Positions 59,043 to 64,000 of a stretch of 64,000 bases of DNA are shown one piece after another. Each line of letters opens with the position of its first letter. Within the stretch, counting starts at the first letter, position 1. The stretch covers positions 62,001 through 126,000 of the forward strand of contig NZ_QRGA01000014.1 of NCBI RefSeq assembly GCF_003367175.1, in the 5' to 3' direction. Made by a program: the position numbers and the translations under genes. The stretch comes from Trinickia dinghuensis (lineage in GTDB: Bacteria > Pseudomonadota > Gammaproteobacteria > Burkholderiales > Burkholderiaceae). Below the pieces are notes generated by a model, which did not search any database, was not told the DNA's origin, and saw only the letters and a list, made by a program, of their open reading frames with translations.

Positions 59043-59891
59043 CTAGCGGGGAGCCTGCGTGAAGCGGCGCAGCACGAGCAGCGGCAGCCGCGGCACGAAC
59101 TCGAACAACAGCCTCAGATACATCCACATCAGCAACACGTTGCTGCGAACGTAGCGGAAATGCGAAACGCCGCCCTCCTCGGGCTTGAAGTAGCGCACCG
59201 GCGCCTCGACGTTGATCGGCCTGACGCCGATCCAGCACAAGCGCACGGCCGCCTCGGGATCGAAGTCGAAACCGCGCATCCAATGCCGATTGGACATGAG
59301 CGCGCGCAGCGGCGCGATGGGATAGACGCGGAACCCGAAGAGCGAATCGCCGATGCCGGCCCAGAGCGTCTCGATGTTGGCGCACAGGTTCGACAGCTTG
59401 CGGCCGAGCACGCGCACGCGCGGCGCGCTCTCGTCGAACTTCGGACGCCCGAGCACCATGCAATCGGGCCGCGACATGGAAGCCGCCATGAACGCGCCGA
59501 TCAGATCGGCCGGATGCTGGCCGTCGGAATCCATCGTCAGCACGTGCGTGAAGCCGTGTGCCACCGCTTCGTCCAGCCCCGCGAGCACCGCCGCGCCCTT
59601 GCCGCGGTTGCGCGGCAACAGGATCACGCGCAGGTCCGAGTCGTCCTTCGCCATCGACTGAAGACGCTCGGCGCTCCCATCGGTGCTGCCGTCGACGACG
59701 ACCCAGACGGGCGCCCATTGCGCACGCGCCTGACGCACGGTGTCGTCGACCTTCACGCCCGGGTTGTAGCTCGGGATGAGGACGAGGTGGGTGGTCGAGG
59801 CTGCGGGCGTCGGCATAGTCGTACGGAGGGGCGGCTTCGTTCTCGGTGTCAGTCTTGGTCTCGGTCGTTCGATGAGGCTCGCATCGCTCAT
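59043..59891 (-). CDS. Glycosyltransferase family 2 (dolichol-phosphate-sugar synthase-like)
   Basis: This 282-residue GT2 enzyme has HLVLIPSYNPGVKVDDTVR, VVVDGSTDGSAERL and the DxD-like LTMDSDGQHPADLIGAFM. A hydrophobic C-terminal segment (VLLMWMYLRLLFEFVPRLPLLVL) may anchor it to the membrane. Its 4-bp ATGA overlap with the chorismatase gene puts it in the same operon. GT2 proteins of this type occur in aryl-polyene and xanthomonadin clusters, where they are thought to glycosylate or lipid-link the pigment; this role is inferred. Confidence 0.9.
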   Translation of the reverse strand: MSDASLIERPRPRLTPRTKPPLRTTMPTPAASTTHLVLIPSYNPGVKVDDTVRQARAQWAPVWVVVDGSTDGSAERLQSMAKDDSDLRVILLPRNRGKGAAVLAGLDEAVAHGFTHVLTMDSDGQHPADLIGAFMAASMSRPDCMVLGRPKFDESAPRVRVLGRKLSNLCANIETLWAGIGDSLFGFRVYPIAPLRALMSNRHWMRGFDFDPEAAVRLCWIGVRPINVEAPVRYFKPEEGGVSHFRYVRSNVLLMWMYLRLLFEFVPRLPLLVLRRFTQAPR

Positions 59892-61054
59892 GCGAGGCGC
59901 TCCACGCCATGTCCCGCGCTCGCTTCGATTTCGAGCAGCAGATCGGCCCGGCAGATCTCGGCGTGCAAGTACAGCGCGCGCAGCGGCGAGGCGCACCGCG
60001 CCCGCAGCATGTCGTCGATCGCGGCAAGCGCATCGACGTCGTGCGGATCGCGCACATAGACCTTGTACGTCAGGTCCGACAGCGCCGGATGGCCGTGTCC
60101 CTTGCGCGCGGCTTCCGCGAGCACCGCATCGATATTGGCGAGCGTCTCGCGCAGTTGCGCCATCAGATCGCCGCGGTGAACGGTTTCGTGCCCGACGATG
60201 CTCGCCGTGCCCGAAACGAACAGCGTAGGCACCGCGCCCGGCCGGCGCAAGCCGGGCCAAGCCGCCGCGCGGGCGAACGTCGGTGCGCTCGGACCGTATT
60301 GCGCCGGATAGCGATACGCGCTGACCTGCCGCGGGTTTTCGACGGCGTCCGAGGCCGAGCGCGTGGCGAGGAACGAGACGACGAGCGGAATCGCCGGGGG
60401 GGCATCGCCCTCGATCCGCACTGACGCGCCCAGTGCGCTCGCGGCCGGCACGCTGTCGATGACGGGCCGGCCGAACGCCTGGAAAACCCGCTGGCGTCCG
60501 GTATTGAATTGACGATAGCGCTCACTGCCGAACTGGGCGGCATTGATGGCCGGCACGACGTTCCAGATCCGCAGGGGATGGCGCATGCCCAGCGTGTCGA
60601 GCACGCGAAAAATCGCTTCATACGCCGCGTAGGCGGCGCGCTCGAGCGGCGTCGCGCCGTCCGCATGCTCGATACCGGCCGCCCCCTCGTGCACCGAGAC
60701 GCTCCCGAACACGATACCGGCCGCTTCGCTGAACCGGTAGCGCAGCGGCCCGTGCCCGCCGCTGACGAGATCGGCGGCATCGCATTGCCAGATCTCGAAG
60801 CAGGCGTCGCCCGCTTCATCGGCTCGCTGCGAAGCCGGCACGAGCCGCGCCATGCATTCGGGCGCGAGCGGCAAATCGGGCGCCGCCTCGGCCAAGAGCG
60901 GCCAGCATGAGGCGTCGCCGAAGCACGCGGCGCCGAGCGCGCCCGGGAACGTCTCGGCGAACGCTTCGCGCCGGGCGTGCGCGGGCCGCTCCCGCAAGAG
61001 CGCGGCCAGCCGCGCGTGTTCGAGACGAATCAGTTTGAGCGTTGCCGCGGACAT
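59888..61054 (-). CDS. xanB2: Chorismatase of the XanB2/FkbO/Hyg5 family
   Basis: This 388-residue protein resembles the pteridine-dependent-dioxygenase-like chorismatases. XanB2 converts chorismate to 3- and 4-hydroxybenzoate, the starter for xanthomonadin/aryl polyenes and for ubiquinone. The visible core includes LRYRFSEAAGIVFGSVSV, HPLRIWNVVPAIN and the GRQRVFQAFGR stretch. The C-terminal half has the YjgF/Rid-like fold of this family (LFVSGTASIVGHETVHRGDL, TYKVYVRDPHDVDAL, LHAEICRADLLLEIEA). The gene lies 8 bp after the FAD enzyme gene and overlaps the GT2 gene. Whether the product is 3-HBA or 4-HBA cannot be told. Confidence 0.87.
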   Translation of the reverse strand: MSAATLKLIRLEHARLAALLRERPAHARREAFAETFPGALGAACFGDASCWPLLAEAAPDLPLAPECMARLVPASQRADEAGDACFEIWQCDAADLVSGGHGPLRYRFSEAAGIVFGSVSVHEGAAGIEHADGATPLERAAYAAYEAIFRVLDTLGMRHPLRIWNVVPAINAAQFGSERYRQFNTGRQRVFQAFGRPVIDSVPAASALGASVRIEGDAPPAIPLVVSFLATRSASDAVENPRQVSAYRYPAQYGPSAPTFARAAAWPGLRRPGAVPTLFVSGTASIVGHETVHRGDLMAQLRETLANIDAVLAEAARKGHGHPALSDLTYKVYVRDPHDVDALAAIDDMLRARCASPLRALYLHAEICRADLLLEIEASAGHGVERLA

Positions 61055-61062
61055 CGAATGCC

Positions 61063-62406
61063 TCACCCTGCCGCCACGGCTGCCTCGTCGGCTTGCCGCA
61101 GCATACGGCGGCGCGCGCGCCACGCACGCAGCGAGCGGCGCGCGGCGAGTACGGCCGACAGGTAGTAGATGGCCTTGAACGTACGCACCGACCGCCAGAT
61201 CGGCGTGTCGTCGAAAATGTCTCCGGCGAGCACCGACAGCAGCGCTTCCTTCACACGGAACACATTGCGCGGATTCATGAACAGATCGCGCATCGCCGGG
61301 GTCGTCATCCGGTAGATGAACCAGGAGAACACCTTCGGCCCGCGACGGACCTCGCGATCGAATTTGGCGAGCGCCGCGCCGGCCCGGGCCGGATCGCGCA
61401 GGCACGCATCGACGGTTTCGGCGCCAATGAAGGCGCTCTGCATCGCGAGCATCACGCCGGTCGAGAACACGGGATCGATGAACGAGAACGCATCGCCAAG
61501 CAGCACGAAGTTGCGCCCGTGCGTCACCTCGCCCGAGTACGAGAAGTTGCCGGTCGCCTCGACCTCGGTTGCAAGCTCCGCCCCGTTAAGCCGCTCCGCG
61601 AGCGGCACGCACATGGCGATCGTTTCGAGGAAAAACGCCTCGATCGACGTACCGCGCGGACGCTGCTTCAGATAATGCGGCCAGACGACCGCACCGATAC
61701 TGGTCGCGCCGTCGGAAAGCGGAATGAACCAGAACCAGCCGTGCTCGAACCAGTAGATCGTGATGTTGCCTTCATCGGCGCCCGGGTGGCGTCGTGCGCC
61801 GGTGAAGTGAGCGTATAGCGCGCTGCTGTTGTGCTTCTTGTTGCGCTGCTTCGTGCGAAACCGGTTGGCCAGCAACGTATCGCGCCCCGACGCATCGACG
61901 ACGAAGCGAGCGCGGCAGCGGTACGGCCGGCCGTCGTCATGCGTCCCGCTTAGGATCGCGCCGCTGTGATCGTCGAGGAATTGCACGTCACGGACTTGGC
62001 ATCCTTCGACGACGTCGGCACCGTGAGCCGCCGCATTGCGCAGCAGGATCTCATCGAGCTCCGAGCGGCGGACTTGGTAGGCATGAGGCATCGATTTGTC
62101 CCACGCCTGCGCGAAAGGGAATCGTTCGAGGCGGCCGCCGTGCTGAGGCGAGACGAATTCCGCGGCCGGCTTCATCATGCCGATCTCGCGGACGGCCTCG
62201 CCGACGCCGAGCCGCTCGAACAGCCGCAAATTCGCCGGCAACAGCGATTCGCCGATGTGGAAGCGCGGATGACGCGCTTTTTCGAGCAGCTGCACGCGGT
62301 GGCCGGCCTTCGCCAGCAAAGTCGCCGCCGTCGAACCCGCCGGCCCGCCGCCGATTACGGCAACGTCCCAGCTCGGCATGTCCTCGCAGCTTGATTGATT
62401 CGTCAC
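61063..62406 (-). CDS. Flavin-dependent halogenase-like oxidoreductase
   Basis: This 447-residue FAD protein has the dinucleotide motif VAVIGGGPAGSTAATLLAKAG and HIGESLLP. It has a Lys at residue 79 (GMMKPAAEF), matching the catalytic Lys of flavin halogenases in place and number, and the halogenase signature WxWxIP at 224-229 (GWFWFIPL). GDAFSFIDPVFSTGV is the second FAD motif. Homologues in xanthomonadin clusters (XanB1) are annotated as reductase/halogenase. The GTG start follows AGGAG. Activity as a true halogenase is inferred; a non-halogenating reductase is the alternative. Confidence 0.87.
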   Translation of the reverse strand: MTNQSSCEDMPSWDVAVIGGGPAGSTAATLLAKAGHRVQLLEKARHPRFHIGESLLPANLRLFERLGVGEAVREIGMMKPAAEFVSPQHGGRLERFPFAQAWDKSMPHAYQVRRSELDEILLRNAAAHGADVVEGCQVRDVQFLDDHSGAILSGTHDDGRPYRCRARFVVDASGRDTLLANRFRTKQRNKKHNSSALYAHFTGARRHPGADEGNITIYWFEHGWFWFIPLSDGATSIGAVVWPHYLKQRPRGTSIEAFFLETIAMCVPLAERLNGAELATEVEATGNFSYSGEVTHGRNFVLLGDAFSFIDPVFSTGVMLAMQSAFIGAETVDACLRDPARAGAALAKFDREVRRGPKVFSWFIYRMTTPAMRDLFMNPRNVFRVKEALLSVLAGDIFDDTPIWRSVRTFKAIYYLSAVLAARRSLRAWRARRRMLRQADEAAVAAG

Positions 62407-62514
62407 AGATCTGCTCCTCGCGGCTGGACCGCCCGGGCCGCCGGCTCGGTCCGATTACGCTCGTACGTTCGTTTAGGTTCCGCGGCGGCCCGGCCGAACC
62501 GCCGGCGCAGCTAA

Positions 62515-63231
62515 CTAAACCTGACCACCATTGACGGACATGACCTGACCGGTCACGAAACCAGCCGCGTCCGAGACGAGATACGCCACCATCGCGGCGA
62601 CCTCGTCGGCCCGGCCGCTCCTGCCGACCGGCACCAGTTGCTTGACGCGCTCGGGAGGAAACACAGCCTCGGTCATCGGCGATTCGATAATGCCGGGAGC
62701 CACCGCATTGACCGTAATGCCGCGCGAGGCCAGCTCGAGCGCGAGGGACTTCGTCGCACCGATGAGCCCCGCCTTCGCCGCGGCGTAGTTCGTTTGCCCG
62801 CGATTGCCGGTCAACGCCGACACCGAAGCGATATTGACGATGCGCCCTCGGCGCGTGCGTATCATCGGCAACAGCAGCGGCTGCGTGACGTTGAAAAAAC
62901 CGTTCAGCGTGACGTCGATGACGCTGCGCCATTGCTGCGACGACATGCCGGCCATGGGCGCGTCGTCATGGATGCCCGCGTTGTTGACAAGAATTTGCAC
63001 GGGGCCGTCTTCGATCACGCGTTCGAGCGCGGCGCGGGCCGCCGCCTCGTCCGTGACGTCGAACGAGACCGCATGGGCCGCGCCGCCGGCCGCGACAAGG
63101 CGCGCGGCTACCGCCTCGGCGGCCTCGACGTTGCGATGCGCGTGCACGTAGAGCTCATGGCCGGCTCGAGCAAGCGCTTCGCAGATCGCTTGCCCCAATG
63201 CACCGCTGCCGCCTGTCACCAATGCCTTCAT
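62515..63231 (-). CDS. 3-oxoacyl-ACP reductase (FabG-type ketoreductase)
   Basis: This 238-residue SDR has the NADPH-binding start ALVTGGSGALGQAICEALARAG, NNAG, the catalytic Ser in NIASVSALTG and intact YxxxK (TNYAAAKAG). The C-terminus is typical: PVGRSGRADEVAAMVAYLVSDAAGFVTGQVMSVNGG. Located directly after an acyl carrier protein gene (20 bp), it is the likely dedicated ketoreductase for polyene chain extension rather than the housekeeping FabG. Confidence 0.92.
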   Translation of the reverse strand: MKALVTGGSGALGQAICEALARAGHELYVHAHRNVEAAEAVAARLVAAGGAAHAVSFDVTDEAAARAALERVIEDGPVQILVNNAGIHDDAPMAGMSSQQWRSVIDVTLNGFFNVTQPLLLPMIRTRRGRIVNIASVSALTGNRGQTNYAAAKAGLIGATKSLALELASRGITVNAVAPGIIESPMTEAVFPPERVKQLVPVGRSGRADEVAAMVAYLVSDAAGFVTGQVMSVNGGQV

Positions 63232-63251
63232 CGGGACTCGTGCCTTGGCAA

Positions 63252-63515
63252 TCAGCGAACGCGATGCTCGGCCACGTACGTTGCCAAAGCACCGAGTGTC
63301 GCGAAGATTTTCGCGTTGTCCGGATTGTCCGAGCGCAGCTCGAAGCCATACTTCTTCGAGATCAGAAGCGCGATTTCGAGGATATCGATGGAATCGAGCC
63401 CGAAGCCTTCGCCATAAAGGATCGTATCCCCTGATACGTCGGTGATCTGAATATCCTCGAGGTTCAATTCGCGGATCATCAGCTCGGCGAGTTCTCTTTC
63501 CAGTTCATTCATCAT
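63252..63515 (-). CDS. Dedicated acyl carrier protein
   Basis: This 87-residue ACP has the phosphopantetheine site GFGLDSIDILEIALLI with Ser42. It is acidic, has the usual four-helix pattern (ELERELAELMIRELN ... YGFELRSDN), and its C-terminus is ATLGALATYVAEHRVR. It is unlike the housekeeping AcpP and closer to ACPs of aryl-polyene/dialkylresorcinol-type clusters. Either of two adjacent ATGs may be used. It is the first gene of the minus-strand operon. Confidence 0.92.
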   Translation of the reverse strand: MMNELERELAELMIRELNLEDIQITDVSGDTILYGEGFGLDSIDILEIALLISKKYGFELRSDNPDNAKIFATLGALATYVAEHRVR

Positions 63516-63544
63516 ACTTACGGCAGACTGACTGCGGGGAGGCG

Positions 63545-63586
63545 CGGCTTTACCGGGCAACGCGTGCGAAGCCCGGTAAAGCCGCT
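63545..63586 (-). repeat. 15-bp perfect inverted repeat in the ACP leader
   Basis: GCGGCTTTACCGGGC and GCCCGGTAAAGCCGC are fully complementary, with a 12-nt loop (AACGCGTGCGAA). It lies 30 nt upstream of the ACP start codon, without a U-tract. Confidence 0.8.
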
Positions 63587-63665
63587 TGCAGGCCCTCCCA
63601 AGCAATAAGGGGGCCCGTTCAAGTTCGAGGGATTCTAGACGATGCCTTTCGTGACGTATACTCGG

Positions 63666-63684
63666 AAAGGTTACTGAATGAAGC
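63666..63684. repeat. Direct repeat copy 1
   Basis: AAAGGTTACTGAATGAAGC; it matches the copy at 63799-63817 in 16 of 19 positions. Confidence 0.6.
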
Positions 63685-63798
63685 GGCCGAACCACCGTTC
63701 GGCTTTGCCTAAAGACCGGGCCGACGCACGCCACGCATGGCGGTACAGCCCGTGCGGCCGAATTGCCGCACACCGCGGGTACGCCGATCGCTGTACAA

Positions 63799-63817
63799 AA
63801 AGGTTACAAAACGAAGC
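63799..63817. repeat. Direct repeat copy 2
   Basis: AAAGGTTACAAAACGAAGC, 133 bp from copy 1 in the same orientation. The constant part AAAGGTTAC...GAAGC could be a regulator site. Confidence 0.6.
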
Positions 63818-63975
63818 ACCGGCGCGACGCGAACTCCGTATGATCCATCGAACGCAGCAATCGCAGTTGCCGGCGAGGATTACCGGGGCGTTATCGGAAT
63901 GGCATTGGTTTCTTTTACTTTCGTACGGTTTCATTCGGGTGTCGCAGAACATCGTTCGCAGCGAGGAGACATCGA

Positions 63976-64000
63976 GTGAATCGGTCAGGTTCGATCTCTA
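63976..64000 (+). CDS. Start of a divergent gene (cut by the right edge)
   Basis: A GTG follows GAGGAGACATCGA, a good ribosome site, and opens MNRSGSIS to the end of the window. Only eight codons are seen, so the product is unknown. If real it is the first plus-strand gene of the divergent pigment-type cluster. Confidence 0.35.

Larger units (their letters stand above)
63516..63975. promoter_or_regulatory. Divergent control region of the pigment-type cluster
   Basis: This 460-bp non-coding, AT-richer stretch lies before the ACP operon and a gene entering from the right edge. It holds a 15-bp perfect inverted repeat near the ACP start and a pair of 19-nt direct repeats. It also has a plus-strand TATACT (about 63657) and a TGTACA palindrome (63792-63797). 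Confidence 0.5.

Noticed and set aside
58876-60057. An in-frame extension of the spermidine-synthase-like gene to 713 codons
   Set aside because: It runs antisense-phase through the GT2 gene, which has its own start and motifs; homology for the synthase begins near the ATG at 58875.

Overview
The window is a GC-rich, gene-dense stretch of a Burkholderiaceae chromosome (Burkholderia sensu lato; Paraburkholderia or Trinickia are my best guesses, by inference). The protein families and gene order support this: a purD-hemF-nadD-rsfS-rlmH-maf-rng run, KdpE with GTG-rich starts, intracellular PHB depolymerase, a divergent acdS/Lrp-type regulator pair, stand-alone RnfB, DUF1841, and MctP with a DUF3311 partner. 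I found no tRNA, rRNA, insertion sequence, integrase, phage gene or CRISPR array. It reads as core chromosome with two more variable blocks: the LPS glycosyltransferases and the pigment-type cluster at the right end.

Layout. 1-4.6 kb: DUF4126 protein (cut by the left edge), a KdpE-type response regulator without KdpD, quinone oxidoreductase, methylglyoxal synthase, an atypical SDR and upp. 4.8-6.9 kb: an MHYT-GGDEF-EAL c-di-GMP protein. 7.2-14.3 kb: yebC with its terminator, then the co-directional housekeeping run purD to rng. 14.3-15.4 kb: three small proteins (lipoprotein, single-span membrane peptide, unknown 105-residue protein). 15.5-23.2 kb: LPS export and core/O-antigen assembly (msbA, GT2, GT9, O-antigen ligase, GT9, GT4). 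23.2-30.7 kb: dnaE, trhO-gluQ, acdS and its divergent regulator. 30.7-38.1 kb: rhlE with a long leader, purT, a META lipoprotein and a long-linker ftsK. 38.1-45 kb: a probable sigma-54-driven small RNA, a periplasmic lactonase-fold protein, DUF3096, GH15, PHB depolymerase and a TetR regulator. 45-54.5 kb: RnfB, nth, EamA transporter, DUF1841, two cytochromes c, a MoxR/VWA pair, BenE, transaldolase and a VOC protein. 54.5-57.7 kb: FUSC protein and the MctP/DUF3311 operon. 57.9-64 kb: a spermidine-synthase-like protein, then a minus-strand operon ACP - ketoreductase - flavin halogenase-like protein - XanB2-type chorismatase - GT2.

The right-hand operon is the most interesting part. A chorismatase that supplies hydroxybenzoate, a dedicated ACP and ketoreductase, a flavin enzyme with halogenase signatures and a GT2 together match part of an aryl-polyene/xanthomonadin-type pigment pathway. 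Ketosynthase, dehydratase and export genes would have to lie beyond the right edge, where a divergent gene seems to start. Other leads are the sigma-54/terminator intergenic transcript after ftsK, an attenuator-like hairpin directly before rhlE, paired PhaR-like sites before phaZ, and an apparently leaderless dnaE.
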